NCBI GenBank assembly: GCA_002480565.1 | Contig: DLCK01000087.1 | Location: forward strand, 15,001-79,000 | Origin: Phycisphaerales bacterium UBA7800 | GTDB taxonomy: Bacteria; Planctomycetota; Phycisphaerae; Phycisphaerales; Phycisphaeraceae | Direction of reading: 5' to 3' | DNA: 64,000 bases | Part shown: one piece after another, positions 33,223 to 43,000 of the stretch | How the letters are laid out: the number at the start of each line of letters is the position of its first letter | How positions within the stretch are numbered: the first letter of the stretch is position 1 | The notes under the pieces: model-generated | Database searches by the model: none | What the model was told of the DNA's origin: nothing | What the model saw: only the letters and a program-made list of their open reading frames with translations | Position numbers and translations under genes: made by a program

Positions 33223-35568
33223 ATGTTTTCACAACTTACGATTGGTAAAAAAATAGCTTTCGGGTTCGGTTCAATTATTCTGACACTGTTGGTGTTAGTG
33301 GTACTTTGCTTTACCGGTGTTGGGCAAATTGTCGATAACGCAGGTGAAGTGATTTATGGCAATGCTCTGGATGCGGAGATGGGCCAGCGTGAAATTGATC
33401 ACCTTAACTGGGTCAACAAAGTCAACAAATTATTGACTGATGACTGTGTAACGGAATTAAATGCCGAGCTTGATCATACCCAATGTGCATTTGGCAAATG
33501 GCTCCATGGCCAAGACCGTAAGCAGGCGCAACAACGCGTCAAGGGGCTTGGTGATATTCTTGATGAATTAGAAACTCCTCATCAGCATCTGCATGAATCT
33601 GCGGTTTTAATCAAAGCATCCTTTTACCAGGCAAATGTCCAACTGCCCCAAATTTTGTCCGAACGAATCAACGATCATCTCAAGTGGTCCAATGTGATTC
33701 GTGATTGCATGTTAACCAACTGTGATTCAATCAAGGTGCAGGTTGATTCCAATCAATGTGCATTAGGTGGTTGGCTTAGTTCTTCGGAAGCTCAAGCGAT
33801 CTATGCAAAGGCGAGTCCTCAGATGCGTAAGGCATGGGGATTGATGACAGAGCATCACAAAGCCTTGCACCAAAGTGCCCAAGTGATTAATCAAAGCTAT
33901 CAGCAAAAACATCCAGGTTTACAGGAACTACTACTCGCCAGATTGGTGGATCACAAAAACTGGGTACAGTCGGTAAGTAATGCCTTGTTGACTGGAAAAT
34001 CACAGTGCGATGTGCAGACGAATCCGCTTCTATGTCAATATGGACGCTTTATCCAATCACAGCAATGCAAGGATTGGATGGCTGGTTTCCCTGCATTTAA
34101 TCAGGCTATCGAGCAGAGCATCAAACCGCATGAAAAACTCCATGAGTCAGCTGTGGCAATCAACACTGCTTTGGCAAAAGGACCTGAAGGTCATAGCCAG
34201 GCTTTGGAAATTTACCGCACTCAAACGATTGCTTCGTTGGATCAAATCAGTCATTGCTTTCACCAAGCCATTGAAGCAGAAACACAGTTGGTTGAGAGCC
34301 AGAATAAATGTCTCGAACAATTTAATAATGTTTCGCTGCCTTTACTCAATCACACGATCAAGCAATTGGATGCGATGAAAGCCATTGCGTCCAAAGAACT
34401 CGCTGGCATGAAACAGGCGAATCTGGTGTATGCACAACAGACGGTCCCCAATCTTCAGAAAGTTCAAGAACTCTTGGCCAGTGCGCGTTCCAAAGTCTCT
34501 GAAAATATTATGACTGAGCAAGCGATGTTGGCAGCAGCAAAGAACACCGAACGGAGTGTCGGTTGGTTGGGGCTGTTTGGCATGATTGTCGGTATTGTCC
34601 TGGCCTATTTGATTTCGCGTAGCATCATCAAACCTTTACGCCGGATCATTGATGGTATGTCATCCGGTGCCAATCAGGTTTCCCAATCCTCAGATCAGGT
34701 CTCCAGTTCCAGTCAGTCGATGGCTGAAGGTGCCAGCGAACAGGCATCAAGCCTTGAGCAATCCAGTGCGTCACTTGAACAGATGAATGCCATGGTCTGT
34801 CAAAATGCCGAAAGTGCACGCCAGGCCAACAAAATGGCTGAAGAAGCCCGTCAGATGTCGGTCAAGGGTAACGAAGCAATGACGCGACTCACCGAGACAA
34901 TCAACAAAATTAAAAAATCATCGGATCAGACATCTGGCATTCTCAAGACGATTGATGAGATCGCTTTCCAGACGAATTTGTTGGCTCTGAATGCTGCTGT
35001 TGAAGCTGCTCGTGCCGGTGAAGCGGGTAAGGGTTTTGCGGTTGTTGCTGAAGAGGTTCGCAGTCTTGCTCAGCGTAGTGCCGAGGCCTCCAAGTCGACT
35101 GCACAGTTGATTGAAGACGCCTGTCGCAATGCGGAACAAGGTGTGGATGTCGCTGGTGAAGCCGAGTCGTCGTTGAGTCAAATTGATATTGCAGTCACGA
35201 CTGTGACCGAGTTGATCAATGAAGTTTCATCCGCCAGTAGTGAACAGGCTGATGGCATTGATCAGGTTACCAAGGCCGTGGGCCAGATGGATCAGGTCAC
35301 TCAAGCTAACGCAGCCAATTCCGAAGAGTCCGCCGCAGCCAGTGAAGAGCTCAGCGCCCAAGCCGTTGAACTTAACAGCATGGTGGATGAGTTGGTGGGC
35401 ATGGTGATGGGGAAACGTCAGGTCAATCCTTCCTCTGGGATTCATGGTCGAGCACCCAGGGGGCGTGTTAAATCGGTTCGACCGCAACTTGCCATGCACT
35501 CCACATCCGGCAATTTCAGAAGACAGACTATCTCGTTAAATGATGACGAGGGGATCAATGACTTTTAA
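33223..35568 (+). CDS. Methyl-accepting chemotaxis protein with three CZB-like zinc modules
   Basis: A 781-residue receptor. Span 1 is about residues 14-32 and span 2 about 445-465 (WLGLFGMIVGIVLAYLISRS). Between them are three consecutive modules, each with the CZB ligand set HxxW...C...G.W/F...HxxxH: H60/C88/H120/H124, H152/C179/H211/H216, and H244/C271/H303/H307. CZB domains bind zinc and can sense zinc or oxidants; here they lie outside the cytoplasm. The cytoplasmic half is nearly identical to those of the other two receptors. It ends NDDEGINDF. Confidence 0.92.
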   Translation: MFSQLTIGKKIAFGFGSIILTLLVLVVLCFTGVGQIVDNAGEVIYGNALDAEMGQREIDHLNWVNKVNKLLTDDCVTELNAELDHTQCAFGKWLHGQDRKQAQQRVKGLGDILDELETPHQHLHESAVLIKASFYQANVQLPQILSERINDHLKWSNVIRDCMLTNCDSIKVQVDSNQCALGGWLSSSEAQAIYAKASPQMRKAWGLMTEHHKALHQSAQVINQSYQQKHPGLQELLLARLVDHKNWVQSVSNALLTGKSQCDVQTNPLLCQYGRFIQSQQCKDWMAGFPAFNQAIEQSIKPHEKLHESAVAINTALAKGPEGHSQALEIYRTQTIASLDQISHCFHQAIEAETQLVESQNKCLEQFNNVSLPLLNHTIKQLDAMKAIASKELAGMKQANLVYAQQTVPNLQKVQELLASARSKVSENIMTEQAMLAAAKNTERSVGWLGLFGMIVGIVLAYLISRSIIKPLRRIIDGMSSGANQVSQSSDQVSSSSQSMAEGASEQASSLEQSSASLEQMNAMVCQNAESARQANKMAEEARQMSVKGNEAMTRLTETINKIKKSSDQTSGILKTIDEIAFQTNLLALNAAVEAARAGEAGKGFAVVAEEVRSLAQRSAEASKSTAQLIEDACRNAEQGVDVAGEAESSLSQIDIAVTTVTELINEVSSASSEQADGIDQVTKAVGQMDQVTQANAANSEESAAASEELSAQAVELNSMVDELVGMVMGKRQVNPSSGIHGRAPRGRVKSVRPQLAMHSTSGNFRRQTISLNDDEGINDF

Positions 35569-35698
35569 ACAATATTTCGTCAATGACATTTATAGATGTT
35601 GTTGACGCTAAGAAGAAAAACGTGCTATCGATTTTCCGGCCTGTGTTGGGTTCGGTCAAACACCTCATGAATTGTTACTGACAGAATAGGATTCCGCC

Positions 35699-37435
35699 AT
35701 GATTCAGTATGTTAAGTCAATGGGAGTAACCACGAAAATTGTGATGACGGTCATCGTATTGATGATCTTGGTTGCTTCGGTTATCAATGTTGTATTCATC
35801 CGCAAGTACCGTCAAAACATCACTCAGGCCATGGCCGAGCGTGCTGCATCCTTTACTGCCGTGGCTGATGAAACCAAAAATCATGTTGCCAAGATGAGCA
35901 GCCTGAATCTGTTTGATACCAAGACTATCACAGACGAGATGGTTCGTGTCCGTGAAAGTAAAGGCGACTATAAAACCACCAATGCATTTCAGTCCATCCC
36001 GGTTGTTGCCGGTTGGTTGGCAGCGGAAAAAGCAGCCAAGCGTGAAGGTCTTGATTTTAAAGTTGTGGCATTTGAAGCACGCAATAAAGCCAATGAACCT
36101 CAGGCCGGATCCTTTCGCGCCAAGCTTCTTGAAGACCTTGAATCACAGGTGACCAAGGGTGGTGAAGAATCACTTCACCGCATTGATAAAGATACCAATA
36201 CGCTGCATTACTATCGTGCCATTCGCCTGACCGCAGATTGTATGACCTGTCACGGTGAACCACGTGGCCAGCATGATCCGGACAAAGATGGTTTGGATGT
36301 ATTGGGTTTCCCCATGGAAGGTTGGCATGTGGGAGATATGCATGGTGCCTATGAAGTGGCTATGCCGATGTCATTGGTTGATGCACAGGTTGCCAGTTTT
36401 GAGAAGTCCAGTGCAATGTGGGTCGTTGGACTGCTGGTCATTGCCGTATTGAGTTTGATTGGTTTAACTCATAAAGTACTCGGCGTGCCTTTACGTCGAA
36501 TCATTGGCCGCATGGAATCCGGTGCCAGTCAGGTTTCTCAGTCATCCGAGCAGGTCTCCAGTTCCAGCCAGTCGATGGCTGAAGGTGCCAGCGAACAAGC
36601 CTCAAGTCTGGAGCAAACCAGTGCGTCACTTGAACAGATGAATGCTACGGTTCGTCAGAATGCTGAGAATGCCCAGCAAGCTAACAATATGGCTGAAGAA
36701 GCCCGTCAGATGTCAGTTACGGGTAACGAAGCAATGACACGTCTGACCCAGACGATCGGTAAGATCAAGAACTCTTCCGACCAGACGGCCAGCATTCTCA
36801 AGACGATTGATGAGATCGCTTTCCAAACCAACTTGTTGGCTCTGAATGCTGCTGTTGAAGCTGCTCGTGCCGGTGAAGCAGGTAAGGGTTTTGCGGTTGT
36901 TGCTGAAGAGGTTCGCAGTCTTGCTCAGCGTAGTGCCGAGGCCTCCAAGTCGACTGCACAGTTGATTGAAGACGCCTGCCGCAATGCGGATCAAGGTGTG
37001 GACGTGGCCAGTGAAGCCGAAGCATCGTTGTCACAGATCGATGATGCAGTCACGCGTGTCACGCAATTGATTAATCAGGTTTCGTCAGCCAGTAATGAGC
37101 AGGCCGATGGCATAGATCAGATATCCAAGGCCGTGGGGCAGATGGATCAGGTCACACAAGCCAACGCAGCCAATTCCGAAGAGTCTGCCGCAGCCAGTGA
37201 AGAACTCAGCGCTCAGGCGGATGATCTGAATAACATGGTTGACGAATTGGTGGGCACCGTGTTTGGTGCAGTCGAAAAGAAACGCCGTATGCGAAACAAT
37301 GCTAATCAGTCATTTAGCAAACCAGTTAAACGTAAAGCATCATCTTCGCCAACCCGTGCTTCAACTGCTGTAGCCAGTAAGACCCCACAGCAAATTATCC
37401 CCTTGGATGATGATGACGATTTATCTGATTTTTAA
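35699..37435 (+). CDS. Methyl-accepting chemotaxis protein with Tll0287-like haem sensor
   Basis: A 578-residue receptor. Span 1 is KIVMTVIVLMILVASVINVVF, span 2 SAMWVVGLLVIAVLSLIGL (about 240-258). The sensor between them has the DUF3365/Tll0287 pattern ending in DCMTCHGEPRGQHDP, a c-type haem site (C181-x-x-C184-H185), then GWHVGDMHGAYEVAMPM. It probably senses redox state or a gas. Cytoplasmic coiled coil and hairpin as in the other receptors. Ends PLDDDDDLSDF. Confidence 0.92.
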   Translation: MIQYVKSMGVTTKIVMTVIVLMILVASVINVVFIRKYRQNITQAMAERAASFTAVADETKNHVAKMSSLNLFDTKTITDEMVRVRESKGDYKTTNAFQSIPVVAGWLAAEKAAKREGLDFKVVAFEARNKANEPQAGSFRAKLLEDLESQVTKGGEESLHRIDKDTNTLHYYRAIRLTADCMTCHGEPRGQHDPDKDGLDVLGFPMEGWHVGDMHGAYEVAMPMSLVDAQVASFEKSSAMWVVGLLVIAVLSLIGLTHKVLGVPLRRIIGRMESGASQVSQSSEQVSSSSQSMAEGASEQASSLEQTSASLEQMNATVRQNAENAQQANNMAEEARQMSVTGNEAMTRLTQTIGKIKNSSDQTASILKTIDEIAFQTNLLALNAAVEAARAGEAGKGFAVVAEEVRSLAQRSAEASKSTAQLIEDACRNADQGVDVASEAEASLSQIDDAVTRVTQLINQVSSASNEQADGIDQISKAVGQMDQVTQANAANSEESAAASEELSAQADDLNNMVDELVGTVFGAVEKKRRMRNNANQSFSKPVKRKASSSPTRASTAVASKTPQQIIPLDDDDDLSDF

Positions 37436-37529
37436 GTAAACAGACATGACACAATGAGTCATGATTAAAACCTATGGCTGTGGCACCACCGCGTGTCACA
37501 GCCAGATACCATGCCCTGGAGTTTATACG

Positions 37530-38378
37530 ATGGCATTTGCGAAAATCGAGCAGGAAGACGCCCAGGCCATGGACGGTGCAACTTTCAACAAATTGCGCAG
37601 CATGATCTATGATCGCTGTGGTATTACGTTACGTGATACCAAACGAACGATGCTCAGTGCTCGTATTCGCAAACGCCTGCGTTCATTGCAACTCGACGGC
37701 TTCCCGAGGTACCTTGAATATCTCGTCAACGAAGCAGACGAAGAGGAATGGGTTCAGCTTATCAATGTGGTTTCCACAAATGTGACCGCTTTTTTCCGTG
37801 AGCCGCATCACTTTGATGAACTCTTTAAAGCTGTCAAGCAATGGGCGTCAGGTGGGCAGCGTCGCATGCGATTCTGGTCTGCTGCAAGTTCCTCTGGACA
37901 GGAACCCTATACCATGTCCATCGTCATTCGTCGCGCGCTTCAAGCAGCAGGGCGACAGGATACGGATGCCAAGATTCTGGCAACTGATATTTCAACGAAA
38001 ATGTTATCAATGTGTAAAGCCGGTCAGTATCCTGCTGAAGCACTTAAGCCGATCCCCAATGATGAACGTAATCGCTATTTTCAATTGGACCGGTCTACTG
38101 GCAACTACCAGGTCAGCCCGACACTTCGGCAGATGATCACGTTTGCGAGGCTTAATCTTGCTGAACCCCCTTACATCATGAAGGGGCCATTGGATGCTGT
38201 ATTCTGTCGCAACGTGATGATCTATTTTGACAATCATGTGCGCAGTAATATCTGTGATCAGGTTCTGCGACTTCTCAAGCCCGGTGGCTTATTCATGATC
38301 GGTCATGCTGAAAGTCTTCAGGGCCCGCAACTCAAAGAGTTTGTCCGCATCGGTGCATCAATGTATCGCAAGAAATAA
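37530..38378 (+). CDS. cheR: Chemoreceptor methyltransferase CheR
   Basis: A 282-residue enzyme that methylates receptor glutamates with S-adenosylmethionine. The N-terminal helical domain (15-70) has YDRCGITLRDTKRTMLSARIRKRL. The AdoMet domain has VSTNVTAFFREPHHFDEL, FWSAASSSGQEPYTMSI, and DAVFCRNVMIYFDNHVRSNI, all standard CheR motifs. Start at 37530 behind GGAG. It directly follows the three receptors, whose shared C-terminal tails may dock it. Confidence 0.95.
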   Translation: MAFAKIEQEDAQAMDGATFNKLRSMIYDRCGITLRDTKRTMLSARIRKRLRSLQLDGFPRYLEYLVNEADEEEWVQLINVVSTNVTAFFREPHHFDELFKAVKQWASGGQRRMRFWSAASSSGQEPYTMSIVIRRALQAAGRQDTDAKILATDISTKMLSMCKAGQYPAEALKPIPNDERNRYFQLDRSTGNYQVSPTLRQMITFARLNLAEPPYIMKGPLDAVFCRNVMIYFDNHVRSNICDQVLRLLKPGGLFMIGHAESLQGPQLKEFVRIGASMYRKK

Positions 38379-38389
38379 TTGATAAGCAC

Positions 38390-38797
38390 TTAAACATGTG
38401 AATCAAATGCCCCGGGAATGTGTCGGACAATCGGCTCAATTTCTGGGGGCAGGTTCACGCCTATTACATCAAAGCGAATTGTCAGATCATCGAGTTTGGC
38501 TCGGCGACACCAATGCGCTGCAAGATTCACGATCTGTCGTTGCTTGCGATGATCGACCCTGAATTCCGGCAGGTGATAGTGATGAATCTCCACGGAGGTT
38601 TTGACTTCCACGAATACCACTGTTTTCTGATCCGCAGTGAGCGCAACAATATCCAATTCGCCTTGGGGCGTTTTAAGATTGCGTTCGAGGATGCGATAGC
38701 CTTGTGCCTTTAGAAAGTCTGCTGCGATTTTCTCGCCGCGTTGACCGGGTGGGGCTTTGCGATTGCCAAAGAGTCGATGCCAAAGTTTGCGAATCAT
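38390..38797 (-). CDS. yraN: YraN-family protein (UPF0102)
   Basis: A 135-residue small protein with the family core GQRGEKIAADFLKAQGYRILERN, GELDIVA and VVFVEVKTS, an endonuclease-like PD-(D/E)XK fold (E, D, E-x-K). The biochemical role is unsettled; proposed links are to Holliday-junction or repair processes. Its start overlaps the stop of the upstream foldase-like gene (ATGA). Confidence 0.93.
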   Translation of the reverse strand: MIRKLWHRLFGNRKAPPGQRGEKIAADFLKAQGYRILERNLKTPQGELDIVALTADQKTVVFVEVKTSVEIHHYHLPEFRVDHRKQRQIVNLAAHWCRRAKLDDLTIRFDVIGVNLPPEIEPIVRHIPGAFDSHV

Positions 38798-40011
38798 GAC
38801 TTGGCTGCGTACACACTCATGCAGATGTTCAGCAGACGTGTGTGCATTTCTGACATATCGTTGTAGCTGCCTTCATTAAGCAGACGCATTTGATAGTCTT
38901 CGGTGTAGCGGTTGTATTGCTGCTGCTTGAGCGTCCGTTCAATCTCAAGTTGCACTTCACGAAGGCTTCGGGTTTCGCCTTGACTGACCTGTGCGACGTA
39001 GACCCATGTGTGCATGGAGCCGACTTTCATTCGGTCAGAATGTTCACCGCTATTGAGCTTGAGAGTCACATCGTTGAGCGCATCATTCCCAAAGGGCTTG
39101 CCTTTGATACCTGATCCGAAAAGACCTTTCTTTTCCCAGTCACGCGGGTTAAGAACGTTGTCCCCAGCAATGTCCAGGAAGCTGCGACCTTTTTCCAATT
39201 CCTTATCAATTTGATTGGCAACATTGTCATCGTTGGTACGCAACAAGTGAATGGTGCGACCTTCAGGTGGATTGAATTCTTCAAAGTGATCGTGGTAGTA
39301 GCGTTCAATGTCCTTGCGGCTGACATTGATCTTCGGCCAGAGCTTGGCTTTGAGATAGTTCTGGACAACCATCTGGTTACGACGCTCATTGATTCGTTGA
39401 TCCAACGTCAGGCCGGATGTCGTGCGGCTGCGTTCGTTGGCCAGTTCTTCAGAGCCACGCCCAAGCTCACGGATGAGTTTCTTTCGCTCTTCCTTGAGGA
39501 ACGCGAGTAAGCCCTGTTGGTTCTGTTCGGTGAGTTGGTTTTCAGCTTCACCAAGAATCAGTGCATCCATGACGATTTGCTTAAGACGTCCTTGAAGCAT
39601 GGCACTGGCTTGCTGGCGGAACTGAGAAGCGGGCAGGCGTTGACCAAGGTCAGTTAGTCGTTCATGGACATCTTTGAAAATACTTCGGGCATAGATGGCA
39701 CGCCCGTTGACTTGGCCGACCATGCCAGCGACGTGATAAGTTGCTACCTCAGCAGGCGAGTTGTTCAGCGCAGTGGAGGCAGGGGTGTCTGGTTCGGTGG
39801 TGACCGACTGGGATATGCGCGATGGAGTCGTTGTTGTTTCACCTTCCCCAAGCACAAAGTCCGAAGTGGAAAGCTTAACCGGCTGGGACTGGGTTTTGAC
39901 CGCAGTCGAACCGTCATCCATTTGGGCGGACTTCTGTTTGGACTGGCAACCGGTGGCAAACATCAAGCCACTGACGATCAGGCATAATGAGGTGTTCTTC
40001 ATAGTCGCCAA
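38794..40011 (-). CDS. Parvulin-type peptidyl-prolyl isomerase lipoprotein (SurA/PrsA-like)
   Basis: A 405-residue exported protein. LCLIVSGLMFATGC near the N-terminus is a lipoprotein signal with Cys at about 22. A low-complexity linker reaches residue 90, and GQVNGRAIYARSIFKDVHERL starts the SurA-N-like chaperone part. The foldase domain (about 255-355) has EGRTIHLLRTN, KGRSFLDIAGD and KGLFGSGIKGKPFGNDALNDVTLKLNSGEHS. It would assist folding of exported proteins. The parvulin active site looks divergent. Confidence 0.8.
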   Translation of the reverse strand: MATMKNTSLCLIVSGLMFATGCQSKQKSAQMDDGSTAVKTQSQPVKLSTSDFVLGEGETTTTPSRISQSVTTEPDTPASTALNNSPAEVATYHVAGMVGQVNGRAIYARSIFKDVHERLTDLGQRLPASQFRQQASAMLQGRLKQIVMDALILGEAENQLTEQNQQGLLAFLKEERKKLIRELGRGSEELANERSRTTSGLTLDQRINERRNQMVVQNYLKAKLWPKINVSRKDIERYYHDHFEEFNPPEGRTIHLLRTNDDNVANQIDKELEKGRSFLDIAGDNVLNPRDWEKKGLFGSGIKGKPFGNDALNDVTLKLNSGEHSDRMKVGSMHTWVYVAQVSQGETRSLREVQLEIERTLKQQQYNRYTEDYQMRLLNEGSYNDMSEMHTRLLNICMSVYAAKS

Positions 40012-40065
40012 TTTTAAGCCCCTTTAAAGACCGCAGCAATTCGCGATCTTGTTTAAATGCAGTGA

Positions 40066-43000
40066 TTAACTCAATAGACGTTCAAGATCATCACGTGAGA
40101 GGTTACGCAGCGGAGACTGATCGCCACCCACAATGGCGTCGGCCAATTGTCGTTTGCGATCCTGGAGTTCAGCGATGCGTTGTTCGACGGTGTCCTGACA
40201 GATCATCCGATAAGCAAACACGTGCCGCGTCTGACCGATACGGTGGGTTCGGTCAATCGCCTGTTGTTCGACTGCAGGATTCCACCAGGGGTCAAGGATG
40301 AACACATACTCAGCAGCGGTGAGGTTCAGACCCAGGCCACCGGCCTTGAGACTGATCAGGAAGACGGGACAATCCGGATCATCCTGGAACCGCTGGACGC
40401 GACGTTTGCGATCTCGCGTCTGGCCGTCAAGGTATTCATAGACAATGCCATGTTCTTCAAGACGGCTGCGGACGATGGAAAGCATCTCGACAAACTGGCT
40501 GAAAATCAGGGCCTTGTGTCCTTCTTCAGCCAACTCAAGGACCATCTCGATGAGTGCTTCAAGCTTGGCTGAAGGTTCACCACGACGGTTCGAATCAATC
40601 AAGCCGGGGTGACAGGATGCTTGACGCAATCGCAAGAGTGCTTCAAGTACCATCATCGCAGAACCACCACCAGCGGGTGCGACTGTACCTTCACTACCAT
40701 CACTCGGCAGCGAAGCACCCTTGGATCCCAGAAGCGAGTTGCGATAGTGCAGACGCAGTTCGTCGTAGAGCTTGCGCTGTGCGGGTTCCATTTCGCAGAC
40801 GATGGTCTGCTCGGTCTTGTCCGGCAGATCCTTGAGCACTTCCTTCTTGGTTCGCCGGAGAATAAACGGCTTAAGGGCGTCGGCAATCTGCGTGGCGACA
40901 TTGACCTTGGGTTGCTCGGCACCGCGACTGTTCATTGTGGGCTTGGGAGCAGCTTTACCACCCACATCACCACGAACGAGTTGGCCAAATCGCATGGATG
41001 AACCGAGGAATCCGGGATTGAGGAATTCGAAAATCGACCACAGATCACCCAGATGGTTTTCAACAGGTGTACCCGTTAATGCAAGTCGGTGATGTGTGTT
41101 AAGCAGACGCGCTGCCTTGGCGGATTGACTTGAGGGATTCTTGATCGCCTGCGCTTCGTCGAGCACCACATAGTCAAACGGATTGTTCCGCAGGTCCGTG
41201 ACATCCCGACGCATCAACCCAAAGCTGGTGACGATCAGGTCGTAGTCCTTAAATGACTCGCGGAGTTTTTCACGTTCATTACCTGCATAAGCAAGCACAC
41301 GTAATTCAGGGGTAAAGCGTTCAGCTTCATCAATCCAGTTAAAGACCACCGACCGAGGGGCGACGATCAGAACCGGTAGCTTGGGCTTGCCTGTGGTTTG
41401 GGCTTCCTGTTTACTCTGCCAGACACGTGAAGCCAGTAGCGCCAGCACCTGGACGGTTTTACCCAGACCCATATCGTCAGCAAGAATACCCCCCATGCCG
41501 AACTGTCTAAGGAAGTCGAACCAACCCAATGCTTCAGCCTGATAGGGGCGAAGTTCACCGTCGAAGTTTTCAGTGGGTTTGAGGGCTTTAATACCATCAA
41601 ACTCGCGGAGTTTCTTGCGGGCTTGGGCAAAGTTCTCGTCCACACTGACCAGTTCCTGCTTGCGAAGCAGTCCGTCGAGGATGGCAGCCTGATTGGTTTT
41701 AAATCGTAGGTGATCTTCTTGGAGTTCACCGATGGTCGTCAGCAGGCCGTGTTCGTTAAGCCAGTCGTCAGGCAATAAGCCATGTGATCCGTCTGAGAGT
41801 TGGATCATCGTGCGACCTGTTCGGGCGGCAGCGAGCAGTTGGGGCAGTGCGATTTCTTCGCTGCCGTTGTCGGTTTCAAATTTGACCGTGCCACGTAGTT
41901 CAAACCAGTCGATGCCTGAGGAGACGGATAAACGTGCAGGGCCTGACTGTCGGACGACACGCTGATCGGCGGTGACACCCCAGTTATGTGCCAGCAGTTC
42001 CGAGACAATGTGTGGCAGACTTTTGGCTGAGAAGCTCAACAACTCGCCGGGGTTCGACGGATTCTGTTTCATGCCCAAAGTCAACAGCCACGCCAGACAG
42101 TCATGTTCAAACTGAATGTCACGGCGGACAAGGTTTTGGGAGTTGAGTGTTTCAGTCGAGTCATCCGTTTGACCGTCTGTTTCAGCTGTCTGCGGTGTCT
42201 CTGCGTTTTCCTGATTGTCTTGATCGTCCTGAGTGTCAGCATTTTCTGTCACATCATCGGTGGTGGCAGTTTCAGGAGTAGCTTCGCTGTTGGATTCGTT
42301 TTTGTTTGCTTCTAGTGCTTCAGTGACCGGCTGTTCAGATGCTTGTTGGTCGGTCGCCTGCTGATCTGTATCCGTTTGCGTCTCGGACTTTTCGTCGGAC
42401 TCTTCTTCTGCTGGTGGCGGTGGGGCGGGGGAGTCGGTGACAAATCGGCCGGGTTGTGAGGGATTGACACGGGCATTGCCATAGGCAAACCATGGGCGTG
42501 CGGTGAGTGTGCCTTTGAGTTGTTTGGAATTTTCAGTGGTCGATGCCGGGCTGAAAATTTCGATGTTCTGTTCAGGACGAATGCGCTGCTCGGTCCAACC
42601 GACATCGTCGGGTAAATCGACTTCCGGGATTTGAGGCAATTTGTAGAGTCGGTCGAGGAATCGTGGGAGGTCTTCCATCGACACTTCCAACGGTTCGACG
42701 GTTTCATGCCTGGCCAACTCATCGCGGTAGTGGTTGATCCATTGACTGGCACCGTGGTCGTAAAAAGGTGCGACCTGATTGTCGTAGACCACCAGACCGT
42801 CGTGGCCTGAAAGAATCAACGCGGGTTTGTCAGCAGGCATTGTGTGTCCCTGGCGACGCAGTTCAAGCTCAAAGCCGACTTTCTGCTCGTCTTCTGAGAC
42901 ATCACCAATGAGCCACAATGACCAAGGCGGACGTGGTGCTGAAGTCTGAAGCACGTCCGGATCATCGGCATCCCAGGACAATGGCAAAAGCTCAGAACCT

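Noticed and set aside
32160..37400. Long near-identical stretches first read as insertion-sequence copies
   Set aside because: They are the conserved signalling halves of three receptor genes, in frame in each case.
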